A DNA stretch of 64,000 bases, taken from the NCBI GenBank assembly GCA_023391875.1, contig JAEWAB010000004.1, positions 62,001-126,000 on the forward strand, in the 5' to 3' direction. Below, in pieces: positions 49,559-57,792 of this stretch (positions are counted from its first letter, which is position 1; each line of letters begins with the position of its first letter). The notes below the pieces were generated by a model, which did no database searches, was not told the DNA's origin, and saw only the letters and a program-made list of their open reading frames with translations. Origin of the DNA: Bacillota bacterium. Lineage in GTDB: Bacteria; Bacillota; Clostridia; Oscillospirales; Ruminococcaceae. Made by a program: the position numbers and the translations under genes.

Positions 49559-50437
49559 CTATGCTCTAACTTTCGTGCGATGCAAATAAAACAGTTCTCC
49601 AAAGGCTGCCCCGCCAACAATCAGTACCGCGCCGATAACCTGAACCATGGTCATGCTCTCTCGCAGAAAAAGCACGGAGAAAACGACAGCTGAAAGAGGC
49701 TCAAGATACCCGCAGATGGCTACCGACTGAACCGGCAGGTGCCCAATGGAAGAAAAATAAAAGTAACAGCCGATACCCGTATTGAAGATACCGAGGATCA
49801 GGATTGGAATCCAGCTGCCCGATTCGATGTGGATAACCAATCCCTGCTTGATGCCGACAAACACCGCAACGGTCAGAAAGCTGGTTAGTACCTGCCACAT
49901 AGAGTTTTCAATGCCGGTAATGCTCTTGGCCTTCTTGTTCAAGATCACCATGAACGCAAACATTACAGCGGACATGATACCGCAGAACAAGCCCCATGTA
50001 GTCTTGCCCTCATTCCAGGCCTGCGTGTTCACACACACCATGCCGGTAAGTACCAAAAGGAAACCGATGATCTTTGCATAGGTCAGCTTTTCACGGAACA
50101 GGATTGGCGCTAAAATCATCACAATCACCGGGCCGCAATAGTATGCCAGAGAGGCAATACCGACGCCAATTCGCTGATACGCCTCATACAGGAAGATCCA
50201 GCTCGCACCCATGGCAACTCCGGAGAGGATCAAATAAAGTGAGTCTCTTTTATTCTTAAACAGATTCACCTTCTGCCGCGTCAGAACAAAAATCACAATC
50301 AAAAATAGGCTGCCAATCAATGTGCGGGTAAACACAATCTCATAGCTTTTTAAGGCAATATAGCTTGCCACAATGCCGTTCATGCCAAACATCAGCAAGG
50401 ATAGAAGATACATGTAGTAAGACTTTTTCACATTCAA
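49559..50437 (-). CDS. DMT/EamA-family transporter
   Basis: 292 aa, about ten helices in two EamA repeats (VFTRTLIGSLFLI in the first, YLEPLSAVVFSVLFLRE in the second). Such proteins export amino acids or other small metabolites. The start is TTG 50437 with AGAGGTG 8 nt upstream; the nearby ATG is out of frame. It is divergent from a LysR regulator, 110 nt apart, which probably controls it. Confidence 0.9.
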   Translation of the reverse strand: MNVKKSYYMYLLSLLMFGMNGIVASYIALKSYEIVFTRTLIGSLFLIVIFVLTRQKVNLFKNKRDSLYLILSGVAMGASWIFLYEAYQRIGVGIASLAYYCGPVIVMILAPILFREKLTYAKIIGFLLVLTGMVCVNTQAWNEGKTTWGLFCGIMSAVMFAFMVILNKKAKSITGIENSMWQVLTSFLTVAVFVGIKQGLVIHIESGSWIPILILGIFNTGIGCYFYFSSIGHLPVQSVAICGYLEPLSAVVFSVLFLRESMTMVQVIGAVLIVGGAAFGELFYLHRTKVRA

Positions 50438-50547
50438 TTCAAAAACACCTCTTGCTTTTCAAACAGCGATACTATATCATGTCCTTATCCATAATAAAAG
50501 CGAATGTTTATCATGGAATGCATGATAGAATCAGATGGGTGATTGAG
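50438..50547. promoter_or_regulatory. Shared control region of DMT transporter and LysR gene
   Basis: 110 nt between divergent start codons, the usual place for LysR binding. It is AT-rich; I see no convincing T-N11-A pair to name. Confidence 0.35.
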
Positions 50548-51420
50548 ATGAATGTTCAAAAATATATGACGTTTGTCAAGGCAGTGGAGTGCGGCAGCTT
50601 TACGAAAGCCGCAGAAGCCTTAAACTATACGCAGTCCGGTATCAGCCGCATGATTGGCGATATTGAAACGGAGTGGGGCATTGCCCTTTTGGAGCGTGGA
50701 AAATCCGGCGTTACGCTGACCTCGGATGGACTAAAATTATTTCCGCAGATTAAACGTGTCTGCAACGAGCAGGAATTGCTCGCGGCGCAGGTAGACGATC
50801 TGCATGATTGCCAGACGGGATTTATCCGAATCGGAACCTTCTCAAGTGTGGCAACGCACTGGCTGCCTAATATGATCAAGCGGTTTCAGCTGGACTATCC
50901 GAAAATCGATTTTGAAATGCTGCTGGGCGACTATACGGAGATTGAATCGTGGATACACGAAGGCCGGGTAGACTTTGGATTTTTAAGGCTGCCCACCAAT
51001 ACCGCGTTTGAAACGATTTCCGTTGAAGAAAGGGACAGATTGCTTGTCGTTCTGCCTCAAGATCATCCTCTTGCCGACTGCGACAAATTCCCTGTGCAGG
51101 AGTTGGAAAACTACCCGTTCATGCTCTTGGAAAAGGGCGCCAAAGCCGAAATAGCGGCCATCTTTGAGCGCAACCATCTTCATCCGCAGGTGCGTTTTAC
51201 CACTTGGGACGACTATGCCATTATGTCTATGGTTGAAAATGGTTTGGGCATCAGCATCCTGCCGGAGCTCATCTTGCAGCGAAACCCTTACCGTATCGTC
51301 GTGAAGGAACTGGATGTCCCGGCTTACCGAAGCGTTGGCGTTGCGATGCGCAGTAAAAAGGCTCTTCCCTTGGCAGCGAAGCGATTCCTTGAGTATCTCC
51401 CATATAGAAAAAAGATATAA
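50548..51420 (+). CDS. LysR-family transcriptional regulator
   Basis: 290 aa. The N-terminal winged helix (MTFVKAVECGSFTKAAEALNYTQSGISRMI) and effector domain (GFIRIGTFSSVATHWLPNMI, LPTNTAFETI) are typical, and GLGISILPELIL closes the C-terminal part. ATG 50548 matches the usual start of the family; the open frame extends upstream to 50365 but overlaps the divergent transporter. The inducer is unknown. Confidence 0.94.
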   Translation: MNVQKYMTFVKAVECGSFTKAAEALNYTQSGISRMIGDIETEWGIALLERGKSGVTLTSDGLKLFPQIKRVCNEQELLAAQVDDLHDCQTGFIRIGTFSSVATHWLPNMIKRFQLDYPKIDFEMLLGDYTEIESWIHEGRVDFGFLRLPTNTAFETISVEERDRLLVVLPQDHPLADCDKFPVQELENYPFMLLEKGAKAEIAAIFERNHLHPQVRFTTWDDYAIMSMVENGLGISILPELILQRNPYRIVVKELDVPAYRSVGVAMRSKKALPLAAKRFLEYLPYRKKI

Positions 51421-51421
51421 T

Positions 51422-51465
51422 GAAAGTCCTCTGACAAGCTTCATTGCCAGAGGACTTTCGTTTAG
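51422..51465 (+). terminator. Terminator of LysR gene
   Basis: Perfect 12-bp stem GAAAGTCCTCTG/CAGAGGACTTTC, 14-nt loop, followed by GTTTAGC. Confidence 0.7.
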
Positions 51466-51535
51466 CAATAGTCGTATAACCGTTTACGGGCTAAGGATGT
51501 TTAGCTGTAACATGTACATGGATTATAACCAAACA

Positions 51536-52600
51536 TTAAAGGCTTACAGGTCGTGCGGGTGAGGTGGATTTTCGTACAATCAGCTTGGGCTGGTACTCCA
51601 CCCGCGTGATTACTTCTGAGGTACCGGAATCGTCGGCGATCTTTGCACGCAGCATTTCAAATACGCTGTGCCCCTTGTCGGCGATATGATGCTCGACACT
51701 GGTAAGCGACACCGTGTGCAGCTGAGAGGTAAGCAGGTTATCAAAGCCGCAGACGCTGTAATCCTCCGGGATGCGAAAACCCGCGGAAAGCAGGGCGTCC
51801 GCCACGCCGTAGGCGACCATATCGTTAACCGCCACGAAGGCGGTGAGGCGGGTGTCCCCAAGGCACTCTTGGGTAAGCTCAAACCCCACGGTATGCTCGA
51901 TATGCGGGTGGTGAAGATCGGCCTCGGGCGTGACATCCCGTGATTTCACCAGCACCGTACCCTCGGGGCATTCTTTGCGGAAGGTGTCTTGCAGGCCGTC
52001 TAAGCGGCGGGTGCGGGCGGTATTATATTCGTCAAGCGTGGTGGAGATAAAAGCGATATTGCGGTGCCCGAGCTCCAGCATATGGTGGGCGATAAGGCAG
52101 CCGGCCATGTAGTTGTTGAGCTCCACGGTGTTCAGGTTAATCAGCTCGGTGTGGTCACCGATCACCACGGTGGGGATGTTCTTGCTTACTTCTACCGCTT
52201 GCTGCGGTACTTGAGGCGGAATGGTAAATACAATCCCCGTAACACGGATGTCCTGCAAAATATCCAAAATGCGCGATTCCTGCTGCGGGTCGCGGTGGGT
52301 GGTGTAGATAATCGTTCGGTAGCCTTTATCGTTCGCTGCCTGTTCAATGGATTGAATCAAGTCGGAGTAGTAGGGATTTGTTATAGTGGGGCAGATGATG
52401 GCGATTGTATTGTGAAGCGCAGGATGATTCGGCCGATAGGAGCCGCCATACCCGAGCTGTTCGGCTGCACGGAGAACCTGACTGACGGTTTGCGGAGAAA
52501 AAGATGCGCCCGTTTTCTGGCTTAAGATCATGGATACAGTTGACGGGGAAACCTTAGCCAGAGAGGCTACGTCCCGAATCGTCGGCTTGGGTGCTTTCAT
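51536..52600 (-). CDS. LacI-family regulator of fourth sugar ABC system
   Basis: 354 aa. Helix-turn-helix TIRDVASLAKVSPSTVSMIL, hinge region, and a sugar-binding effector domain (IAIICPTITNPYYSDLIQSIEQAA, VCGFDNLLTSQL). AAGGAG precedes the ATG. The N-terminus reads SPSTVSMILSQKTGASFS, where SMIL replaces the common SRAL. It is divergent from the binding-protein gene at 52934; AT-rich inverted repeats between them are likely operators. Confidence 0.94.
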   Translation of the reverse strand: MKAPKPTIRDVASLAKVSPSTVSMILSQKTGASFSPQTVSQVLRAAEQLGYGGSYRPNHPALHNTIAIICPTITNPYYSDLIQSIEQAANDKGYRTIIYTTHRDPQQESRILDILQDIRVTGIVFTIPPQVPQQAVEVSKNIPTVVIGDHTELINLNTVELNNYMAGCLIAHHMLELGHRNIAFISTTLDEYNTARTRRLDGLQDTFRKECPEGTVLVKSRDVTPEADLHHPHIEHTVGFELTQECLGDTRLTAFVAVNDMVAYGVADALLSAGFRIPEDYSVCGFDNLLTSQLHTVSLTSVEHHIADKGHSVFEMLRAKIADDSGTSEVITRVEYQPKLIVRKSTSPARPVSL

Positions 52601-52692
52601 ATGTTTCTCCTTAGTTACTATATTTTATCAGAAAACTGCCTGATGGCTATACTTACTATAACGTAGGTACTACAAAAAGTAAACGAATTTAC

Positions 52693-52713
52693 AAAATATT
52701 TATTAAATATTTT
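52693..52713. promoter_or_regulatory. AT-rich palindrome, candidate operator 1
   Basis: AAAATATTTA-T-TAAATATTTT: perfect 10-bp arms around one base. Its right half recurs at 52862. Confidence 0.5.
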
Positions 52714-52746
52714 AATAGTCTATTGAAAATAAATGTTTGGGTCACG

Positions 52747-52760
52747 TGTAAGCGGTAAAG
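52747..52760. promoter_or_regulatory. cre-like site upstream of fourth ABC operon
   Basis: TGTAAGCGGTAAAG matches 10 of 12 fixed positions of TGWAANCGNTNWCA, 20 bp upstream of the -35 box. Confidence 0.35.
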
Positions 52761-52779
52761 GACTTTACATACATTTTTC

Positions 52780-52808
52780 TTGTTTTGGTGCGGATGGTGT
52801 GCTACTCT
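52780..52808 (+). promoter_or_regulatory. Promoter of fourth ABC operon
   Basis: -35 TTGTTT (52780-52785), 17-nt spacer, extended -10 TGCTACTCT (TACTCT at 52803-52808). Confidence 0.45.
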
Positions 52809-52861
52809 AAAGTCAGAAACCAAAGCTTACGGGAAAATCTGTTAAAATGTTCAATAAATTT

Positions 52862-52876
52862 TATTAAATATTTTAA
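52862..52876. promoter_or_regulatory. AT-rich half repeat, candidate operator 2
   Basis: TATTAAATATTTTAA, identical to the right part of the palindrome at 52693, about 55 nt downstream of the -10 box. The left arm is imperfect. Confidence 0.4.
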
Positions 52877-52933
52877 GTAAAAGTTTCTCGTAAGTTCACG
52901 ACCGACCGAGACAGAAAGCAAAGGAGAAGATGT

Positions 52934-54274
52934 ATGAAGAAGGTTTTAAGTTTTATTGCCGCAGCAGTGCTGTGCGTAACCATGCTCACCGCATGCGCGG
53001 GCGGCACCGCAGCACCGCAGCCCACCCCCTCGGCCGCCGGTACAGATAGCGGTAAGGTCATTGAGATGGATATGTACTTCCCGGTATCAGTTGGCGGCGG
53101 GCCGGACGCGCTCATCAGTAAACTGTGTGACGAGTTCCATCAGGAATACCCCAACATCAAGGTGAATCCGGTATATGCCGGCACCTACGCCGAAACCCGT
53201 ACAAAGGTTCAGGCGGCCATTAAAGGCGGAAACACCCCCGCAATCGCGCTGATGTTCTCCATCGATTTGTACTCGCTGCTCTCGATGGATGTGCTCTACG
53301 ATTACGACAGCTTCTGCACCACCGAAGAGGATAAGGCATGGCTTAACGGCTTCTACGATGGCTTTATGCAGAACAGCCGCACCGGCGGAAAAACATACGG
53401 TATTCCGTGGCAGCGCAGCACGATCCTGCTTTATTACAACAAGGATGCCTTCAAAGAGGTTGGGCTGAATCCCGACGCACCTCCCGCCACGTGGGCAGAG
53501 CTCAGGGACTATGCCAAGAAGCTGACCAAGGTAGAAAACGGTGTTACCACACGCTACGGCATTCAGATACCGTCCGACAAGGCCGGGTACGCTTACTGGA
53601 TGCTGCAGACCTTCTGCACGCAGCAGAAAGGCTTTAATCTGATGAACGACAAGGGAACCGAGGTTTATTTCAACGACCCCAAAACCATCAAGGGGCTGGA
53701 GTTCTGGAAGAGCCTTTCGGATGACGGCAGTCAGGCAAGCGGCACCAGCGCATGGTCTACCACCCCCACCGACTTTATCGAGCAGAAGGCCGCGATGATT
53801 TATCACACCACCGGCAACCTCACCAACATCCGTAAGAACGCTAAGTTTGATTTCGGCACCGCGATGCTTCCCGCCGACGAATCCAGAGGCTCGCCCACCG
53901 GAGGTGGAAACTTCTACCTGTTCAAGGGCGTTCCCGAGGAAGAAACACAGGCGGCGTTTACCTTCATCCGTTGGATGACAGGCGACCCTAACCGCGTGGC
54001 GCAGTGGTCTATCGACACCGGCTATGTCGCCACCCGCCCCGAGGCCTATGAAACCGAGCTGCTCAAAAACTACACCAAGGATTTCCCCCAAGCAATCACC
54101 GCAAGAGATCAGCTCGAGTATGGCTACGCCGAGTTTTCCGTATACGATCAGGGCAATGTACAGGATGTCCTTAACACCGCGATTGAAGCGGTTATGACCG
54201 GCCAAATGAGCGCTGCCGACGCTATGAATCAGGCTCAGCAGAAGGCGGATCAGGTTCTTTCACAGTACAAATAA
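52934..54274 (+). CDS. Extracellular sugar-binding lipoprotein, fourth ABC system
   Basis: 446 aa. The signal peptide has lipobox MLTAC (Cys about residue 19) and a short Ala/Pro tether. The mature fold begins IEMDMYFPVSVGGGPDALISKLCDEFHQEYPNIKV, with TYGIPWQRSTILLYYNKDAFKEVGL and GGGNFYLFKGVPEE typical of UgpB-like family 1 binding proteins. The UgpB resemblance (glycerol-3-phosphate or phosphodiester sugars) is only a hint. Followed by a hairpin, two permeases and an isomerase gene. Confidence 0.9.
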   Translation: MKKVLSFIAAAVLCVTMLTACAGGTAAPQPTPSAAGTDSGKVIEMDMYFPVSVGGGPDALISKLCDEFHQEYPNIKVNPVYAGTYAETRTKVQAAIKGGNTPAIALMFSIDLYSLLSMDVLYDYDSFCTTEEDKAWLNGFYDGFMQNSRTGGKTYGIPWQRSTILLYYNKDAFKEVGLNPDAPPATWAELRDYAKKLTKVENGVTTRYGIQIPSDKAGYAYWMLQTFCTQQKGFNLMNDKGTEVYFNDPKTIKGLEFWKSLSDDGSQASGTSAWSTTPTDFIEQKAAMIYHTTGNLTNIRKNAKFDFGTAMLPADESRGSPTGGGNFYLFKGVPEEETQAAFTFIRWMTGDPNRVAQWSIDTGYVATRPEAYETELLKNYTKDFPQAITARDQLEYGYAEFSVYDQGNVQDVLNTAIEAVMTGQMSAADAMNQAQQKADQVLSQYK

Positions 54275-54313
54275 GCTGGAATTCAGTGGCCCCCGATAAG
54301 CCTTAATCCAATC

Positions 54314-54350
54314 CCCCCGGCAGATGGCTTTCTGCCGGGGGAGCTTTAAT
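54314..54350 (+). terminator. Intra-operon hairpin after binding-protein gene
   Basis: Perfect 11-bp stem CCCCCGGCAGA/TCTGCCGGGGG, six-base loop, followed by AGCTTTAATAA. Probably a leaky terminator before the permease genes. Confidence 0.75.
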
Positions 54351-54544
54351 AACATAAGAACAGATAGGTAAGGCTGACGGCAAAAGCGTTCTGGCCCCTA
54401 GTCATCTTAATAACTATTTTGTCCGCAGTCTATCAGCCGTCATAAGCGGCTGTAATATGGGAGTTATAGTATATGGAGTCATATATAACGACAAAATACG
54501 GCAGCGGGGTAAAAAATTCTCCAAGGCAAGGAAGGCAGCAGCGG

Positions 54545-55420
54545 ATGGATAGCGACCTGCGCAAGAAGTGGAAAACAACCTTACTAGCATGGGGTATCCT
54601 TTTGCCGTCTATGATATTTCTTGGCCTCTTCACACTTTACCCTATTCTTAGCAGCCTGTACGCCAGCCTGTTTAAGGATGATCTTGCAACCAGCGTACCA
54701 CGCTTTATCGGGCTTAAAAATTACATAGACCTTTTTAGTGATACTATTTTTATGAAAAGCTTTCTAAACAATCTATTGGTAGCCCTCTGTACGGTTCCAA
54801 CCAGCATTGCGCTTGGGGTGGGGATGGCGATCGCTGCCGATAAGCTGCTTAGGGGCAAAGGCTTTGTGCGTGTGGCGTTTTTTTACCCTACTATTCTGCC
54901 GATGGTGGCGGTAGCGAATATCTGGGTATTTATCTATACGCCCATCTATGGTTTACTCGGGTATTTCGACCCGTCCCTGCGTATCCTCGGCAACCCCGAT
55001 ACCGCCATCTGGGGCTTGATTGTGATGCTTATCTGGAAGCAGGCGGGCTATTTAATGATTTTCTACGTATCCGGCTTGCAGGGCATCTCGCGTGAGCTTT
55101 ACGAGGCTGCGAGAATAGACGGTACCGGCCCTATTCAGTCTTTCCGTTATATCACATGGCCGATGCTCAAGCCCACGACCATCTATGTAACCATTATTGC
55201 GCTTACCAACGCCTACAAGCTGGTAGACCACCTGTATATCATGACAAAGGGCGGGCCGAACAACTCTACGAATATGCTTTTGTACTATATCTTTCAGGTT
55301 GGTTTCGACTTCTGGGATGTAGGCAAATCCTCCGCGATGACGATGGTTTTGATTATACTGCTCCTTATTGTCACCTGTGTTCAGTTCTTTGTGCAGGATA
55401 AAAAGACGTATTATGGCTGA
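54545..55420 (+). CDS. Sugar ABC permease (UgpA/MalF type), fourth system
   Basis: 291 aa. The first helix is at about residues 13-35 and the EAA loop reads ELYEAARIDGTGPIQSFRYITWPML. ATG 54545 has AAGGAAGG 9 nt upstream and gives the usual short N-terminus; an in-frame ATG at 54473 also has a GGGAG site and would add 24 polar residues. Confidence 0.92.
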   Translation: MDSDLRKKWKTTLLAWGILLPSMIFLGLFTLYPILSSLYASLFKDDLATSVPRFIGLKNYIDLFSDTIFMKSFLNNLLVALCTVPTSIALGVGMAIAADKLLRGKGFVRVAFFYPTILPMVAVANIWVFIYTPIYGLLGYFDPSLRILGNPDTAIWGLIVMLIWKQAGYLMIFYVSGLQGISRELYEAARIDGTGPIQSFRYITWPMLKPTTIYVTIIALTNAYKLVDHLYIMTKGGPNNSTNMLLYYIFQVGFDFWDVGKSSAMTMVLIILLLIVTCVQFFVQDKKTYYG

Positions 55421-55524
55421 TATCCATACCGGCGGCGCGGTTTCATCGCCATTTTCATTGGCATGTGCTTACGGCCTTTAATCGTCTGAAATTTACTTTT
55501 ACGCTTTCGTTTCGGGAGGTCTTT

Positions 55525-56373
55525 ATGGAAGGATACAAAAAAATCACATCAGCCGGCCTAACGGCGTCGGCAAAAAAGGCCGCGTTTTATATTGTTACCT
55601 ATCTTTTCGCGCTCGTCTGTCTGATCCCTCTTTTATGGATGCTGCGAACCGCCTTCATCCCGTCAGACCGCGCGCTCGACCTTTTGGCTGTCTCGTGGCC
55701 GACGTTTGAGAATGTTAAGAGGATATTGGAGTCTGCCCCTTTTATACTGTATTACGCCAACACCATTGCCGTTGTGTTTGGCACGCTCGCCGTACAGTTT
55801 GTGTTAATTACCCTCGCGGGCTATGCCTTTGGCCGCTTGGATTTCTTCGGCAGCAAGCTGCTCTTTGTATTGTTCATCACGCAGTTGATGATATCCCCCG
55901 ATGTTTTGATTATGCCCAACTACCGTTTGATGGGGCAACTTGACCTGATCGACTCCAAGATCGGCATTATGCTGCCCTTTTTCGCCTCCGCCATGGGCAC
56001 CTTCTTTATGCGGCAAACCATCAAGACGATTCCGTATGAGCTGGAGGAGGCGGCAAAAATCGACGGCTGCAAACGGTTAAGGATGCTTTTACAGATTTAC
56101 GTACCGCTGCTAAAGCCCGCCTATATCGCGTTTGGGCTGATATCCGCATCTTATCAGTGGAACAATTTCCTCTGGCCGCTTGTCATGATCGATTCGGTTG
56201 AAAAGCGCCCGCTTACTTTGGGGCTTGCCATCTTTGCCATGTCTTACGAAACCGGCTCGCAGTGGAGCGACGTCTGTGCCGCAACCTTTCTTGTGGTGTG
56301 CCCCCTGCTGGTGCTGTTCTTCATCTTCCAGCAACAGTTTGCCGAGAGCTTCGCCCATTCGGGTATTAAATAG
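55525..56373 (+). CDS. Sugar ABC permease (UgpE/MalG type), fourth system
   Basis: 282 aa. About six helices; EAA loop ELEEAAKIDGCKRLRMLLQIYVPLLKP. GGGAGG lies 5 nt before ATG 55525; an upstream in-frame start at 55465 lacks a ribosome site. The C-terminus ends FAESFAHSGIK, typical of the UgpE side of the family. Confidence 0.92.
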   Translation: MEGYKKITSAGLTASAKKAAFYIVTYLFALVCLIPLLWMLRTAFIPSDRALDLLAVSWPTFENVKRILESAPFILYYANTIAVVFGTLAVQFVLITLAGYAFGRLDFFGSKLLFVLFITQLMISPDVLIMPNYRLMGQLDLIDSKIGIMLPFFASAMGTFFMRQTIKTIPYELEEAAKIDGCKRLRMLLQIYVPLLKPAYIAFGLISASYQWNNFLWPLVMIDSVEKRPLTLGLAIFAMSYETGSQWSDVCAATFLVVCPLLVLFFIFQQQFAESFAHSGIK

Positions 56374-56533
56374 CACCAAAAAACACACGTGATTTAAAGA
56401 TAAAATACCATCTAAAATAAGGATACTTTCGATATTTCAAAACGGTTTTTCTATAATTCGGCTTGCTGCCCGCCGGTAAGTGCGGCAACCGTGACTCCAT
56501 CCTGTTCATTTGTCGCGGCTTTTGGAGCTTTGT

Positions 56534-57337
56534 ATGGTTAGCATCAGTACGCTTGCGTTTGACGGATTAAACGTTTTAAAATTTTCGGAGGTGCTCCGGC
56601 AGGAGCACGATACCGAGACGGGTCTTGAACTGTTCTTTGACACACTACCCTTTACGAACGGAGCGTATTACCGGCGATATATGGCCGATTTCATCCAAGA
56701 TCGCCGGGTAGGGGTGCACTGCCCGATCATAAACTGTGATATTCTGGCGGACGAGGGGAGCCTTTTGTATCAATACAGCATAGACCGCCACGAGGAATGC
56801 CTTGAGCTGGCCGCACAGGTGAATTCCCCTTACATAGTGCTGCATACCAACAGCACGCTCCCTATTAATAAGAAAGACCTACAGCGGAAAAAAGATATCC
56901 TCCCCGAAAGGCTGCAGCTATTGTGTGAAATGGCACAAAGATACGGCTGCGAGTTGTGGGTAGAGAATGTAGGGTTTACCCGTTATGGAAATATTGTGGC
57001 TGACTTAGGCTTTTACACCGAGTTGATTCTTAGCAACAAAAACTTTTATTCTTTAATAGACCTCGGGCATGCCTATATGAACGGCTGGGATATTCCGGCG
57101 CTGCTTGATTTGCTGGGCGAGCGGGTTCGGGGCCTGCATGTGCATGATAACGACGGCGTAACCGACCAGCACGCCCCCATCTTCCATGGCGGTATTCCCT
57201 GGGGGCCGGTATTTGACGCTCTTCGGCGCCTATCCGCCGATTGTACCATGATTTTGGAATATCAGTCCCAAACTTCAAAAGGCGAGCTGCTGCTGGGCCG
57301 AACCATCCTGCGAGAAAAGCTTTTAGAAACTGTTTAA
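56534..57337 (+). CDS. TIM-barrel sugar isomerase/epimerase-like protein (AP endonuclease 2 fold)
   Basis: 267 aa. Metal-ligand positions expected for the xylose isomerase-like barrel are visible: Glu in LWVENVG, Asp and His in SLIDLGHAYM, His-Asp in LHVHDNDG, and a late Glu in MILEYQS. The family includes sugar epimerases and isomerases. GGAG precedes ATG 56534. Following the permeases by 160 nt, it likely acts on the imported sugar or a derivative. Confidence 0.85.
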   Translation: MVSISTLAFDGLNVLKFSEVLRQEHDTETGLELFFDTLPFTNGAYYRRYMADFIQDRRVGVHCPIINCDILADEGSLLYQYSIDRHEECLELAAQVNSPYIVLHTNSTLPINKKDLQRKKDILPERLQLLCEMAQRYGCELWVENVGFTRYGNIVADLGFYTELILSNKNFYSLIDLGHAYMNGWDIPALLDLLGERVRGLHVHDNDGVTDQHAPIFHGGIPWGPVFDALRRLSADCTMILEYQSQTSKGELLLGRTILREKLLETV

Positions 57338-57486
57338 TAAAATGGTAAAAACGGCGCGCTGTATGCCACTGTTGCCTATCGAAAAGTTCAGCGCAACCTT
57401 CTTTGCACGGGCCCTTATTCAGAATTAGCCATATTTTGGTATATGACTATCTGATACCAAGCCGTGGAGCTTTCCATACAGCGAAA

Positions 57487-57514
57487 AGGACGCAGGCCAA
57501 ATTGCCTGCGTCCT
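57487..57514 (-). terminator. Terminator of hydrogenase operon
   Basis: Perfect 11-bp stem AGGACGCAGGC/GCCTGCGTCCT, six-base loop; on the minus strand followed by TTTTCGC. It lies 26 nt past the last gene. Confidence 0.75.
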
Positions 57515-57539
57515 CTTCATTCGGTTGAGGTTATTTATT

Positions 57540-57791
57540 TTAAACGTGTAAGCAAGGTAATATGGTTTTAACGAAGTATTCCTTGGCGGTTTCAGCCGGA
57601 ATAGGACTCTTTTCCCCGTTAAACCGAACGCAGACACCTGCGTTGTGGCATTCCTTCATGCAGAAGGTGGCTTTAAATTCAAGCTTATCATGAAGATGAT
57701 ATTCTTCAATAAGCTGCTGGAAGGTTTGAATCACATTGTAGGAGCCTTTGATATGGCATGCACTGCCGATACAAACGTTTAATTCCCGCAT
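57540..57791 (-). CDS. Small [2Fe-2S] thioredoxin-fold ferredoxin
   Basis: 83 aa. Cysteine spacing C-x4-C (VCIGSACHIKGS) and, about 37 residues later, C-x3-C (FCMKECHNAG) is that of thioredoxin-like [2Fe-2S] proteins, as in NuoE/HydC C-terminal domains. ATG 57791 has GGAGG 9 nt upstream and follows the hydA stop by 1 nt. It is the last gene of the hydrogenase operon, so an electron carrier or cluster partner of the hydrogenase is likely. It is a separate small protein in addition to the same domain inside HydC and HydB. Confidence 0.88.
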   Translation of the reverse strand: MRELNVCIGSACHIKGSYNVIQTFQQLIEEYHLHDKLEFKATFCMKECHNAGVCVRFNGEKSPIPAETAKEYFVKTILPCLHV

Positions 57792-57792
57792 A

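Noticed and set aside
53087..54205. 372-codon minus-strand frame
   Set aside because: Antisense of the fourth binding-protein gene; no protein motifs and no ribosome site.
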